Numbered from the stretch's first letter, positions 9,438 to 18,157 are shown. The stretch: 64,000 bases of DNA from Anaerocolumna cellulosilytica (GCF_014218335.1 NZ_AP023367.1:3411501-3475500); one strand, 5' to 3'. A program made the numbers and translations. The notes: generated by a model not told the origin, from the letters alone.

Positions 9438-9595
9438 GTACCTACCACACCCCTTATTTTAAATTTCATCACCTGTAACTATTTAGTCTGTACTTAACCA
9501 TACATTCATGTAGGGTACGTTAATTGTTTAGTCGCATATACAGTGTTTCATTTAAGCCCAATCTAAATAGCCACTGGCAATTTATATTTTATATT

Positions 9596-10681
9596 TTATA
9601 TTAGTACATAATAATTAGTTCTGGTCTGTTTAATATAATTGTTTATTTCTAAATTAATAAGTATCTCCGACAAATCACCAATACTTAGTTTTGTTTCTTC
9701 TGTCAACTCATTTATATGCTTTGGTAAGAAACTTAGTCTAGAATACACTATTTTTTCTTTCGTTTCAAGCAATTTATCATTTTTTTTCAAATCCTTTTGA
9801 TAATTTTCATAAGTTATTGAAAAATCTTCTAAGATATCTTGTACTCCGGTAACTAATTTTGCACCCATCTTAATTAAATTATTACACCCTATACTTAAAG
9901 GGTCTAATGCTCTTCCCGGAAGTGCATAAATATTTTTACCTTCATCCAAACCTAAGTCTACCGTTATAAACGAACCACTCTTTTCTTTGGCTTCAATAAC
10001 CAGGATTCCATCAGACAGTCCGCTTATTATCCGGTTACGCAATGGAAAATGATAAGGTCTTGGCGGGCAACCAGGAGCGTATTCAGAAATAACACCTCCT
10101 TTATGAATCATCTCCATATATAAATGAAAATTTTCCTTTGGATAGCATATATCTACCCCACAGCCTTCTATCCCATATGTTAATCCCCCTGCTGACAATG
10201 CTCCCTTATGGGCATAACCATCAATACCGTGGGCAAGTCCACTTATAATCTGTAAACCATGTCCTGCTAGTTCTGCCGCTAACTTTTCAGCCATTACCCT
10301 GCCATACTCTGTACAATTTCTGGCACCAATAACCGCTAGGGATGGCTTATTACTTTCAGGCAGCTTTCCTTTTACATACAAAGCTATAGGCGGTTGATAT
10401 ATCGTAAGCAATTTTTCCGGATAAGCTACGTCGTCTTTTGTTACAAAATATATGCCTTTATCCGTTAATTTAGCATAGGATTCTTTTATATTCTTTTCCT
10501 TTTTGCTATTTAAAATTCTCTCCCGTTCCTCTTTTGTTATCTGAATAATTTCTTCTAATCCACTTCCTGTATCCTTGTAGACTTCTTCTGGTGTGCCAAA
10601 ATAATTGAGTAGTTTTTCCTTTTTACTAAGTCCTACTTGTTCTAAATTACACAACCAAAACCAGTATTCTTTCTCCGTCAT
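9596..10681 (-). CDS. dprA: DprA, DNA processing protein (RecA loader for incoming DNA)
   Basis: DprA binds single-stranded DNA taken up in natural transformation and loads RecA. It is widespread even in species not known to be competent. The Rossmann-fold core has the motifs IGARNCTEYGR, ISGLAHGIDGYAHKGAL and YPLRNRIISGLSDG-like FPLRNRIISGLSDGILVIEA. A C-terminal winged-helix segment follows. I prefer the ATG at 10679-10681 because GGAGAGG precedes it; an upstream ATG adds four residues but lacks a ribosome site. The next gene upstream, comM, is also competence-associated. Confidence 0.94.
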   Translation of the reverse strand: MTEKEYWFWLCNLEQVGLSKKEKLLNYFGTPEEVYKDTGSGLEEIIQITKEERERILNSKKEKNIKESYAKLTDKGIYFVTKDDVAYPEKLLTIYQPPIALYVKGKLPESNKPSLAVIGARNCTEYGRVMAEKLAAELAGHGLQIISGLAHGIDGYAHKGALSAGGLTYGIEGCGVDICYPKENFHLYMEMIHKGGVISEYAPGCPPRPYHFPLRNRIISGLSDGILVIEAKEKSGSFITVDLGLDEGKNIYALPGRALDPLSIGCNNLIKMGAKLVTGVQDILEDFSITYENYQKDLKKNDKLLETKEKIVYSRLSFLPKHINELTEETKLSIGDLSEILINLEINNYIKQTRTNYYVLI

Positions 10682-10734
10682 ATTCCTCTCCATTTTAAGA
10701 AAAATTTATACTTTGAAATAATAGCCTGTACTAA

Positions 10735-12273
10735 TTACGGCTCAGACCAGTATTTTTTATCTATTCCACGGTAACATAAAGCCTCACTAAGATGCTTTAC
10801 TGCTATTGTATCTGCCCCTTCAAGATCTGCTATTGTTCTGGCCACCTTTATTATTCGGTGATAAGCTCTTGTACTTAAATCCATTTTTTCAAAAGCTGCT
10901 TCCAGCAGAGTACGTTCCTTTACTCCTAACTTACAATAACGGTTTATTGCCTTTGGTGTCAACTGTGAATTAAAATAAAACTTTTCATTACTGTATCTCT
11001 TTACTTGCATTTTCCGGACTTTTTCAATTCTCTTTCTAATATCTTCTGAAGTCTCACCGAGCTTGTTACTATCCAATGCTTTATATTCAATTTTTTGAAC
11101 TTCCACACATATATCTATCCGATCCAGTAAAGGTCTGCTTATTTTACCCAGATATCGTTTCACCTGACTTACCGAGCAGCTGCACTTATTCCTGTCAGGA
11201 TAAAAGCCGCACGAGCAGGGGTTAAGAGCTGCAACCAACATAAAATCGGCAGGATAACGATAAGCACCCTGCAGTCTCGTAATTGTTATTTCATTATCCT
11301 CAAGAGGTTGCCTGAGTATTTCAATAGTACTCCGGTTAAATTCAGGTAATTCGTCCAGAAATAGGACTCCATGATGAGCAAGACTGATTTCTCCCGGTAA
11401 TGGCGTTCTCCCTCCACCCGTCAGCGCTGTAGGAGTAATGGTATGGTGGGGCGACCGAAAGGGTCTCTTACCGATTAGTGCTATTTTATTATTTAAAAGC
11501 CCTGACACACTGTAAATCTTTGAAATTTCAAGACTTTCTTCAAAGGAAAGCTCCGGCAGAATAGTTGGTATACGCCTAGCCAGCATAGTTTTTCCGGTTC
11601 CGGGAGGACCTATCATAAGTATATTGTGCATACCGGCTGCCGCTATTTCTATTGCACGTTTACATATTTCTTGTCCTGCAATATCAGAAAAATCAATTTC
11701 GTCGTTATAATTGCCTTTATGGATTAATTCCTCTCTTTTTATATAATAAGGTTTAAATTCTACAGGATTACATATATATGCTGCTGCCTCTTTTAAATTC
11801 TTTATTCCATATACATCTATTCCTTGTACAACCGCAGCCTCTTTCATATTCTCCTTCGGAACAATACAACTTTTAAAGCCTTCCTTGTAGGCTGTATACA
11901 CAATCGGCAGCACTCCATTAATTTTATTGATTTCACCATTTAGACTTAGTTCTCCAACAAAAAGGGTTTTTTCAAGATTATCCTGTGGTAAATAACCATA
12001 GGCTGAAAGAATTGCTATTGCAATAGAAAGATCAAAGGCGGTCCCTTCTTTACGGACATCTGCCGGAGATAAATTCACAGTAACACGTTTTGCAGGCAGC
12101 TGGTAACCGGAATTTTTGATTGATATGCGTACTCGTTCTCTGGCCTCTCTAACCTCGGCCCCTAAATAGCCAACCAAATCAAAAACAGGCAGTCCATCAC
12201 TTACATCGGCCTCTACCGACACGATGAAACCATCGATTCCGTTTACCGCTCCACTGTATGCTCTACTGAACAT
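10735..12273 (-). CDS. comM: ComM/YifB-family AAA+ ATPase
   Basis: This is the YifB/ComM family of Mg-chelatase-like AAA+ proteins. ComM is a hexameric branch-migration helicase that aids integration of transformed DNA in other bacteria. The 512-residue protein has an N-terminal Lon-protease-like fold domain (about 1-170), Walker A GPPGTGKTML near residue 221, Walker B LFLDELPEF, and a C-terminal Mg-chelatase domain. A GGAAGGGG precedes the ATG. Its position next to dprA fits a DNA-processing role. Confidence 0.95.
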   Translation of the reverse strand: MFSRAYSGAVNGIDGFIVSVEADVSDGLPVFDLVGYLGAEVREARERVRISIKNSGYQLPAKRVTVNLSPADVRKEGTAFDLSIAIAILSAYGYLPQDNLEKTLFVGELSLNGEINKINGVLPIVYTAYKEGFKSCIVPKENMKEAAVVQGIDVYGIKNLKEAAAYICNPVEFKPYYIKREELIHKGNYNDEIDFSDIAGQEICKRAIEIAAAGMHNILMIGPPGTGKTMLARRIPTILPELSFEESLEISKIYSVSGLLNNKIALIGKRPFRSPHHTITPTALTGGGRTPLPGEISLAHHGVLFLDELPEFNRSTIEILRQPLEDNEITITRLQGAYRYPADFMLVAALNPCSCGFYPDRNKCSCSVSQVKRYLGKISRPLLDRIDICVEVQKIEYKALDSNKLGETSEDIRKRIEKVRKMQVKRYSNEKFYFNSQLTPKAINRYCKLGVKERTLLEAAFEKMDLSTRAYHRIIKVARTIADLEGADTIAVKHLSEALCYRGIDKKYWSEP

Positions 12274-12344
12274 AATTGCCCCTTCCTTTTCTCTCCAAAA
12301 AAGGAAGCATCATCCATTTACAGTATAGCAAACTATTTTACATG

Positions 12345-12893
12345 TTACAAGTTTATTTTTTGCCACTCTTCTTTCTTTATGGAGTAACATACATCATCAT
12401 AGATTTCACCATTAAAAATTCTGGATGCAAATCTTATTGTACCTTCATATTGAAATCCTGATTTTAGTATTACCTTTTTTGACTGCTCATTAAAAGGATA
12501 GTGGTATACTGATACAAGATTAAGTTCTAACTCAAGAAAGGCGTGTTTTAGAATTGCCTGCACCGCTTCCCCCATAAGCCCTCTTCCCCAGTAATCTCTG
12601 GATAATACATAACCTAACATTTTGCTTCCGGGGACATTTCTTTTTCCATCCCCATGCAGCCCCAAGGAGCCAATTACCTTATTATTCTCTTTATTTACAA
12701 TTGCCGCCACTTCATCTCCACTTATAAAGGACTGCAATATTCGTTCAGATTCTTCCAAAGACTCATGTGGTTTCCAACCCGCTTTTGGGCCAACCTCGGG
12801 ATTGCTGGCATATTCATATAAATCGTTAATATCTTCTAGTCGCCACGCTCTAAGTATTAACCGCTCCGTTTCTAATTGCTTCATCCATCCCAT
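12345..12893 (-). CDS. GNAT-family N-acetyltransferase (RimJ/RimL type)
   Basis: The 182-residue protein starts LETERLILRAWRLEDINDLYEYASNPEV, the usual opening of RimJ/RimL-type acetyltransferases that move an acetyl group from acetyl-CoA to an amine. The acetyl-CoA binding loop (LSRDYWGRGLMGEAVQAILK) lies near residues 98-117, followed by the family's NxxSxxVxxKxGF-like stretch (NEQSKKVILKSGFQYEG). The substrate cannot be told. It begins two bases after the nrdR stop codon, so it is probably co-transcribed with nrdR. Confidence 0.88.
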   Translation of the reverse strand: MGWMKQLETERLILRAWRLEDINDLYEYASNPEVGPKAGWKPHESLEESERILQSFISGDEVAAIVNKENNKVIGSLGLHGDGKRNVPGSKMLGYVLSRDYWGRGLMGEAVQAILKHAFLELELNLVSVYHYPFNEQSKKVILKSGFQYEGTIRFASRIFNGEIYDDVCYSIKKEEWQKINL

Positions 12894-12895
12894 GT

Positions 12896-13354
12896 CTATT
12901 CTTTCCCATCCAATATTTTCTTCAGCTCATCCATAAAGGTATTTACATCTTTGAACTCTCTGTAAACAGATGCAAATCTTACATAAGCAACTGCATCCAG
13001 GTCTTTTAACTTGTCCATTAAGATTCCCCCAATTACAGTACTTGGCACTTCTTTTTCTTCCAGGTTAAATATAGTATTCTCAACTTCATCCACTAAAGCA
13101 TTGATTTGATCGATAGATATTGGCCGTTTATGACAGGAACGAAAAACCCCTGCCTCTATCTTTGCACGGTCATAAGGTTCTCTGTTATTATCCTTTTTTA
13201 TAACTACTAAAGGTATTGCTTCTACCTTTTCATAGGTAGTGAACCGTTTAGAACATTCATCACATTGGCGCCTTCTGCGGATGGAACTGCTGTCATCTGC
13301 AGGCCGTGAATCAATAACCCGTGTATTTTCTTTTCCACAAAAAGGGCATTTCAT
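12896..13354 (-). CDS. nrdR: NrdR, ribonucleotide reductase repressor
   Basis: NrdR senses dATP/ATP through an ATP-cone domain and represses ribonucleotide reductase genes. The 152-residue protein has the N-terminal zinc ribbon ([15 protein letters not shown] and CDECSKRF, four cysteines) and the ATP-cone after residue 46 ([20 protein letters not shown]). GGAGG precedes the ATG. Clostridia often carry nrdR downstream of sigG and a ylmC gene; here ylmC is inverted relative to nrdR. Confidence 0.97.
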   Translation of the reverse strand: MKCPFCGKENTRVIDSRPADDSSSIRRRRQCDECSKRFTTYEKVEAIPLVVIKKDNNREPYDRAKIEAGVFRSCHKRPISIDQINALVDEVENTIFNLEEKEVPSTVIGGILMDKLKDLDAVAYVRFASVYREFKDVNTFMDELKKILDGKE

Positions 13355-13608
13355 TGTTTTATCCTCCTACATTTCAATTCTGCCTGGATAGGCCAGTAAA
13401 TAAGTACTAGCTTATCAATGCATGTAATAAGCAATTGTGCAATTGTTTTTCATTACACACTAACACCAAATGCATATCGGTGAAATTTGGTTTTATTTCA
13501 CACTATGTATAGCTCGATTATATTGAAGAATTCAGGATTGGTCAAGTTATTTTATCCATATTTATGACATATATTAATATAAATGTTGGTAAACCGGGAG
13601 GTGTTTCT

Positions 13609-13872
13609 ATGAGATTATGTGAATTAAAGCAAAAAGAAGTTATAAATTGCAGAGATGGAGAAAGACTTGGATACGTTTGCGATCTGGATTTTGATGTACA
13701 TACCGGTGTTATTACCCATTTAATTGTCCCCGGTCCCTGCAAGATCTGGGGTATCCTTGGCAGAGACCAGGAGTATGTTATCAGCTATTCCTGTATAAAA
13801 CAAATCGGTACAGATGTAATTCTTGTAGATATTGATATTGATAAAGCTTTGATTAAATCTGCTTTTCTTTAA
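13609..13872 (+). CDS. YlmC/YmxH-family sporulation protein (PRC-barrel)
   Basis: This 87-residue protein begins MRLCELKQKEVINCRDGERL and is a single small PRC-barrel domain of the YlmC/YmxH family found in endospore formers near sigG; its molecular role is not established. The ATG at 13609 is chosen because GGGAGG lies seven bases before it. An upstream in-frame ATG at 13564 has no ribosome site. It is one of only three genes on the plus strand in this window and is convergent with the metallo-beta-lactamase lipoprotein 24 bases away. Confidence 0.88.
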   Translation: MRLCELKQKEVINCRDGERLGYVCDLDFDVHTGVITHLIVPGPCKIWGILGRDQEYVISYSCIKQIGTDVILVDIDIDKALIKSAFL

Positions 13873-13895
13873 TTACGTATATTCCAGTTGGATGC

Positions 13896-15008
13896 TTACT
13901 GGGGCGGATTGCATCTGCTGCAAGGTTCATAACCCCGTTCCAGTGCTTCCATTAAATCTATTTCATCTGGTGCTTTCTTTAGGTAGCTGCAATCCACATT
14001 GTGATATTTATGACCGGTTTCTGTAATATATACCTTAATTTCTTCACTAGATTCTGCTGTTGGCTTAGTCACTTCTTCTGTTTCATTAACTACTGTTTCA
14101 TCCCTAACACTTTTTTCTCCCGCTTTCTTCTCTGTTTGAAAGGTTAGATTGGTTCCGTCACTGGTAATAACTACTGCCCCCATTAAATCAGTACGGTATA
14201 TCTGAATATCCTCATCCAGCAATCTTGTCACTATACTACTGCTTGGATGCCCATACGGATTATCTGTACCAACTGTTATAACAGCGTAGATTGGATCCAC
14301 TGCCTCAATAAAAGCTTCACTGTTACTGGTTGTGGAACCGTGATGGTTTAATTTCATCACATCTGCTTCCAAGTCTATTCCACTTTCTACCATATCTTTT
14401 TCAGATTCTATCTCCGCATCTCCCGTCAGCAAAAAAACATTCGTACCATTCTCTAATTTTATTCCTAATGAGTAGTTGTTGACTTTATTTCCATAGTCCT
14501 TTCCCACGGGTGCTATAAAAGTAAATTTACCTGATCCCAAGCTGTATTCATCGCCAGGTACAGGATTAAGAATCTGAAGATCCTTTTCTCTAATTGCAAG
14601 TAATAGCCTTTCGAAGGATACATTGGGTAAAACAAAGTCTGTTAAGAATATTTTCCCGACAGAAAATTCATTAATAACCTCATCTAGCCCACCTATGTGG
14701 TCTTCATGTGGATGGGTTCCGATTATGTAGGTTAGCTCTTTTACACCCTGTTTTTTTAAATAGGAAACAACTGCTTCACCATCTGCATTATTACCGCCGT
14801 CAATAAGCATCGTTTCCTCACCCGATTGAATAAGGATAGAATCTGCCTGACCTACGTCTATAAAATGTACTGACATGCTGCCTTGTGTAAATCCCCCGGT
14901 TGTTTGTGTTGACTTATCCGAAAGTAAACTACAGCCTCCTGCTAAAAACATGATTAAACTTAAAATACATACAATAAAAAAGCTTAATTTAAATTTCTTA
15001 ATCACCAT
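13896..15008 (-). CDS. Secreted metallo-beta-lactamase-fold lipoprotein (ComEC C-domain-like)
   Basis: A lipoprotein signal with lipobox LAGGC at about residues 22-26 anchors this protein outside the membrane. The body is a metallo-beta-lactamase fold with the metal motif THPHEDHIGG, a type of domain also found at the C-terminus of the DNA-uptake channel ComEC and in extracellular nucleases. A Glu/Thr linker leads to a short C-terminal module (GHKYHNVDC...GYEPCSRCNPP) with His/Cys ligands like the small metal-binding tails of such nucleases. I start at 15008 because CAGGAG precedes that ATG. Nuclease or phosphodiesterase activity is inference. Confidence 0.85.
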   Translation of the reverse strand: MVIKKFKLSFFIVCILSLIMFLAGGCSLLSDKSTQTTGGFTQGSMSVHFIDVGQADSILIQSGEETMLIDGGNNADGEAVVSYLKKQGVKELTYIIGTHPHEDHIGGLDEVINEFSVGKIFLTDFVLPNVSFERLLLAIREKDLQILNPVPGDEYSLGSGKFTFIAPVGKDYGNKVNNYSLGIKLENGTNVFLLTGDAEIESEKDMVESGIDLEADVMKLNHHGSTTSNSEAFIEAVDPIYAVITVGTDNPYGHPSSSIVTRLLDEDIQIYRTDLMGAVVITSDGTNLTFQTEKKAGEKSVRDETVVNETEEVTKPTAESSEEIKVYITETGHKYHNVDCSYLKKAPDEIDLMEALERGYEPCSRCNPPQ

Positions 15009-15202
15009 TTTTACTCCTGTTTCTTCTATATTAATATAAGATATCTCCAACAAATAATTTCATCCAACAGGCATGTAATTCCGATAATGTAAACTGTCTT
15101 TTCATGTTACTTTAAACTGGAAAGAAAATCAATATAAATATACTCTACTTATTACGTTTTCATACCAGTTTTTGGGCTAAAACTGCTTAATTACCAGTGC
15201 AG

Positions 15203-15241
15203 TATAAAAATTTAAGGTCTGCCCAAACCAATGGACAGACC
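15203..15241 (-). terminator. Rho-independent terminator of sigG
   Basis: A 10-bp stem (15216-15225 with 15232-15241, one G-U pair) is followed on the minus strand by TTAAATTTTTAT. It lies 40 bases after the sigG stop. Confidence 0.7.
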
Positions 15242-15280
15242 ATTATCTCCAAATATTAATATTTGTAACAACCGATTAGA

Positions 15281-16060
15281 TTACTGACTCAAATAATTTT
15301 TCATATTCTTTAGCGCTGATTTTTCAAGCCTTGATACCTGTGCCTGGGATATACAGATTTCCTTCGCTACTTCCATCTGCGTTTTCCCCTCGTAGAACCG
15401 AAGCTCTATTATGTTTCTTTCCCTGTCTGATAGTTTAGACAAAGCTTCTTTTAAAGATATTTCTTCTACCCAATTTTCTTCCTTGTTCTTTTTATCACTT
15501 ACCTGGTCCATAATGTATAAGGTGTCCCCACCCTCTGAATAAACAGGCTCATATAAAGAGACCGGACTTTGTATCGCATCCAATGCAAAAACAACGTCTT
15601 CTTTGCTCATACCAATTTCCTGGGCAATCTCACATACAGTAGGTTCTTTGTCATTTTTCTTTAACAATGCCTCTTTTGTGTATATAGCTTTATAAGCTGT
15701 ATCTCGTAAAGACCTGCTGACACGAATACTGTTATTATCTCTTAGATACCGTCTGATTTCACCAATTATCATAGGAACTGCATAGGTTGAAAATTTAACG
15801 TTTTGGGTGATGTCAAAATTATCGATTGCTTTCATAAGCCCGATGCAACCTATTTGAAATAAATCATCCACATTCTCATTACTGTTAGAAAAACGTTGAA
15901 TAATACTAAGTACCAAACGTAAGTTACCCTTTATATATAATTCCCTTGCTTCTTTGTCCCCCTGTAAAATACGTTTAAATAATTCTTCCTTTTCACTATT
16001 GTTCAGTAATGGTAATTTTGATGTATTTACACCACATATTTCTACCTTATAAAGAGCCAT
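15281..16060 (-). CDS. sigG: RNA polymerase sigma-G, late forespore sigma factor
   Basis: Sigma-G drives late forespore genes after engulfment. The 259-residue protein has the N-terminal SigG pattern MALYKVEICGVNTSKLPLL, region 2 (DDLFQIGCIGLMKAIDNFD), region 3 and the region 4 helix-turn-helix at the end (TQMEVAKEICISQAQVSRLE). GGGAGG before the ATG at 16058-16060 fixes the start; a longer frame reaches 16093. It is the third sporulation gene after spoIIGA and sigE, but a terminator and a forespore-type promoter separate it from sigE. Confidence 0.96.
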   Translation of the reverse strand: MALYKVEICGVNTSKLPLLNNSEKEELFKRILQGDKEARELYIKGNLRLVLSIIQRFSNSNENVDDLFQIGCIGLMKAIDNFDITQNVKFSTYAVPMIIGEIRRYLRDNNSIRVSRSLRDTAYKAIYTKEALLKKNDKEPTVCEIAQEIGMSKEDVVFALDAIQSPVSLYEPVYSEGGDTLYIMDQVSDKKNKEENWVEEISLKEALSKLSDRERNIIELRFYEGKTQMEVAKEICISQAQVSRLEKSALKNMKNYLSQ

Positions 16061-16094
16061 ATTGAAACCTCCCAAATCATTATTTACATACATA

Positions 16095-16124
16095 AATGAT
16101 TTACTATTTAGACTCTGTTTATAC
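16095..16124 (-). promoter_or_regulatory. Candidate sigma-F/sigma-G promoter of sigG
   Basis: The minus strand has GTATA (16120-16124), 15 bases, then GTAAATCATT (16095-16104). This resembles the forespore -35 GYATA and most positions of the -10 element recognised by sigma-F and sigma-G. The start site would be about 25-30 bases before the sigG ATG, which suits the known dependence of sigG on these factors in Bacillus. Confidence 0.45.
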
Positions 16125-16172
16125 TGTTTCTTAAGATGTAATAATTTCCTTTTTTCTTACAGGCTTAATAAG

Positions 16173-16240
16173 TGAAAAATCCGAAGCTTATACTTAATCT
16201 GCTAAAATTTATTATTAGCAAGATTAAGAAAAAACTTCGG
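16173..16240 (-). terminator. Long hairpin terminator after sigE
   Basis: Outer arms CCGAAG (16181-16186) and CTTCGG (16235-16240) enclose a second stem formed by CTTAATC..GCTAA and TTAGC..GATTAAG. On the minus strand the structure is followed by ATTTTTC. It lies 20 bases past the sigE stop and should limit read-through into sigG. Confidence 0.7.
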
Positions 16241-16259
16241 GTAGAATGTACTCTTACTG

Positions 16260-17000
16260 TTATTCCAGACGTAGCATCTCTTTTTTTAAACGTTTAATAA
16301 TTTTTTTCTCAAGTCTTGATATATATGACTGGGAAATTCCAAGTAAATCAGCAACTTCCTTTTGCGTTCTTTCATTACCATCCTCTGTATTTAATCCAAA
16401 TCGTAATTGAACAATTATCCTCTCTCTCTCACTTAGCTTCGATAATGCTTTCCCCAATAGTTTCCGATCCACTTCCTCTTCAATATTTTTGTAAATAACA
16501 TCCTCCTCCGTACCCAGAATATCGGACAGCAAGAGTTCATTTCCATCCCAATCTACATTTAGAGGCTCATCTATGGATACTTCTAGCTTGGTTTTATTGT
16601 TTCTTCTTAGGTACATCAGTATTTCATTTTCAATACAGCGGGATGCATACGTAGCCAGTTTTATGTTCTTATCGGGATTATATGTATTAATAGCTTTTAT
16701 TAAACCAATGGTACCAATTGATATTAAGTCTTCCACACCAACACCTGTATTATCAAATTTTTTAGCTATATAAACTACCAAACGAAGATTATGCTCTACC
16801 AGTATTGATTTCGCCTCTGTATCATAGTCGGTACCGAGTTTTGCAATTTCCTCTGCTTCCCTCACTGCATCTAACGGTGCGGGAAGAACTTCAGCTCCAC
16901 CAATATAATGTATCTCTCCGTGGCCATTAAATAATATACTCCTAAAGTCAGGAATGACCCTGAATTGGATTTTATTTGGTATTGATATTTTTAATAGCAT
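16260..17000 (-). CDS. sigE: Pro-sigma-E, early mother-cell sigma factor precursor
   Basis: Sigma-E directs mother-cell gene expression early in sporulation and is made as an inactive precursor cleaved by SpoIIGA. Residues 1-35 form a pro-region that runs into [13 protein letters not shown], matching the YYIGGSEALPPPL stretch near the cleavage region of the Bacillus protein. Region 2 ([20 protein letters not shown]) and region 4 ([20 protein letters not shown]) follow; length is 246 residues. The ATG at 16998-17000 has GGGAGG upstream. It starts 22 bases after spoIIGA, so protease and substrate are co-transcribed. Confidence 0.96.
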   Translation of the reverse strand: MLLKISIPNKIQFRVIPDFRSILFNGHGEIHYIGGAEVLPAPLDAVREAEEIAKLGTDYDTEAKSILVEHNLRLVVYIAKKFDNTGVGVEDLISIGTIGLIKAINTYNPDKNIKLATYASRCIENEILMYLRRNNKTKLEVSIDEPLNVDWDGNELLLSDILGTEEDVIYKNIEEEVDRKLLGKALSKLSERERIIVQLRFGLNTEDGNERTQKEVADLLGISQSYISRLEKKIIKRLKKEMLRLE

Positions 17001-17022
17001 TCTTTCCTTTCCTCCCTTTCCA

Positions 17023-17952
17023 TTACAAAATATCTTTATGTAAAATTGCCTGATATTCTCTATGTCCGGATAGAATCCCTCTGCTAATGGCAGTAAAGAC
17101 CCTATCGTTTTCCGTTTTTTCATCTCCAGTCCATATTACAACCCTCTCCAATATAAAACCGGGTAACAGTCCGTTTTTTTTACCAACAGACCGAAATGGA
17201 ATCATCATTATACTTAATTCCTTTTCTTCAGTTCGGCTAGAATCATAGATTGATTCATCTAAAGAAGAGAGATTTCCCTCTGCAATATTTAGCATATGTA
17301 TTAACTTTTTTTTCTGATATTCTGTCAACAGGGTTTCTATCACCGATAATTCAGTTATAATAACCGGCTTCCCATAAACTGGGTCGTATAAATTGTTGCC
17401 TGTATCAAGAAAGCCCTTAATGTGGATTTGCTTATCCCCATAATATAAATCAGTGGGGTAAATTTCTAAATTTCCGCTACGCAACTTCTTTATGGTATTT
17501 GTGAATATATATATTGCACCGATTCCTGTCAGAAACGCTGCTAAAAACCAGACTGAATTCCTGTCTCCAAAAAGATTCCCTGAAATTAGCTCCTTGAAAT
17601 AATAGCCTAGGCGTGAGTTATAATACAGAGAATTTATGACACCTCCTAAAAAAAATACAGAAAAATATAATAACAGAATTGCTTTTAATCTGGCTTTTCC
17701 TGACTGTTTCCCAAATGCCAGAACTATCATACAATAGCTTATTACAACATAAGTTATAAGAAATTGAATCCATCCATAAAGATAAGGAAACACTGCGAGG
17801 ATGCAAGCTCCTGCTGCTCCTGCTGCGGCACTGCAGATTAACCGGATTCTCGAACTGGGATACTTTAATATTTTTTTTACTACCAAAAGTAATAGAATAT
17901 CCATCAAAAAATTGATACTAAAGATTACATCAATATAAATTTCAAGGTACAA
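17023..17952 (-). CDS. spoIIGA: SpoIIGA, pro-sigma-E processing aspartic protease
   Basis: SpoIIGA is the membrane-embedded aspartic protease that cleaves pro-sigma-E in response to the forespore signal SpoIIR. The N-terminal half has about five membrane helices ([20 protein letters not shown] at the start), and the C-terminal cytoplasmic half carries the protease motif [12 protein letters not shown], whose Asp-Thr-Gly is the catalytic triad. A TTG at 17950-17952 with GGGGG five bases upstream gives 309 residues, the same length as the Bacillus protein. An in-frame ATG or GTG slightly upstream remains possible. Confidence 0.93.
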   Translation of the reverse strand: MYLEIYIDVIFSINFLMDILLLLVVKKILKYPSSRIRLICSAAAGAAGACILAVFPYLYGWIQFLITYVVISYCMIVLAFGKQSGKARLKAILLLYFSVFFLGGVINSLYYNSRLGYYFKELISGNLFGDRNSVWFLAAFLTGIGAIYIFTNTIKKLRSGNLEIYPTDLYYGDKQIHIKGFLDTGNNLYDPVYGKPVIITELSVIETLLTEYQKKKLIHMLNIAEGNLSSLDESIYDSSRTEEKELSIMMIPFRSVGKKNGLLPGFILERVVIWTGDEKTENDRVFTAISRGILSGHREYQAILHKDIL

Positions 17953-17991
17953 GTTCACCCCCGCTTCCATAACTTGTATTTTATGGTGTCT

Positions 17992-18024
17992 ATTATAGCT
18001 TCTTTTAATTGTATATTTTGTCAT
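17992..18024 (-). promoter_or_regulatory. Candidate Spo0A-dependent spoIIG promoter
   Basis: The minus strand has ATGACA (18019-18024), a 21-base spacer and a perfect TATAAT (17992-17997). A sequence matching the 0A box TTTGTCRAA at 8 of 9 positions (18017-18025, plus-strand orientation) overlaps the -35 box. The Bacillus spoIIG promoter is known for an over-long spacer (22 bp) that makes it depend on Spo0A bound next to sigma-A RNA polymerase, so the arrangement is strikingly similar. The start site would leave a leader of about 35 bases. Confidence 0.6.
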
Positions 18025-18052
18025 ATTCTGGTAATTTTATTAGCTTTTTCAT

Positions 18053-18157
18053 TTACTCATACCTACATAAATAGGGAATATACTCCTGCATATCTCCTTG
18101 TATTGTCACTACACTTTTTATTGTGTCAACATAAATCATATAATCGGAGAACACCAT
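18053..18157 (-). CDS. Possible small protein, 34 residues, unknown
   Basis: An ATG at 18155-18157 is preceded by GAGGG at a good distance and opens a 34-codon frame ending in TAA. The predicted product starts MVFSDYMIYVDTIKSVVTIQ and has no membrane segment or motif that I recognise. It lies after the ftsZ terminator and just before the spoIIG promoter. It could be a chance frame in a long leader; only conservation would decide. Confidence 0.22.
   Translation of the reverse strand: MVFSDYMIYVDTIKSVVTIQGDMQEYIPYLCRYE

Noticed and set aside
13510-13608. A sigma-E or sigma-K promoter for the ylmC gene
   Set aside because: CATATTTAT-like sequences are present, but no -35 element lies at the right distance.
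15195-15241. A 17-codon frame with a GGAG ribosome site after sigG
   Set aside because: It coincides with the hairpin of the sigG terminator and is too short to judge as coding.
17001-17123. N-terminal extension of sigE by 41 residues
   Set aside because: The extension overlaps the spoIIGA coding end, lacks a ribosome site at its ATG, and the internal ATG with GGGAGG gives the normal pro-sigma-E length.
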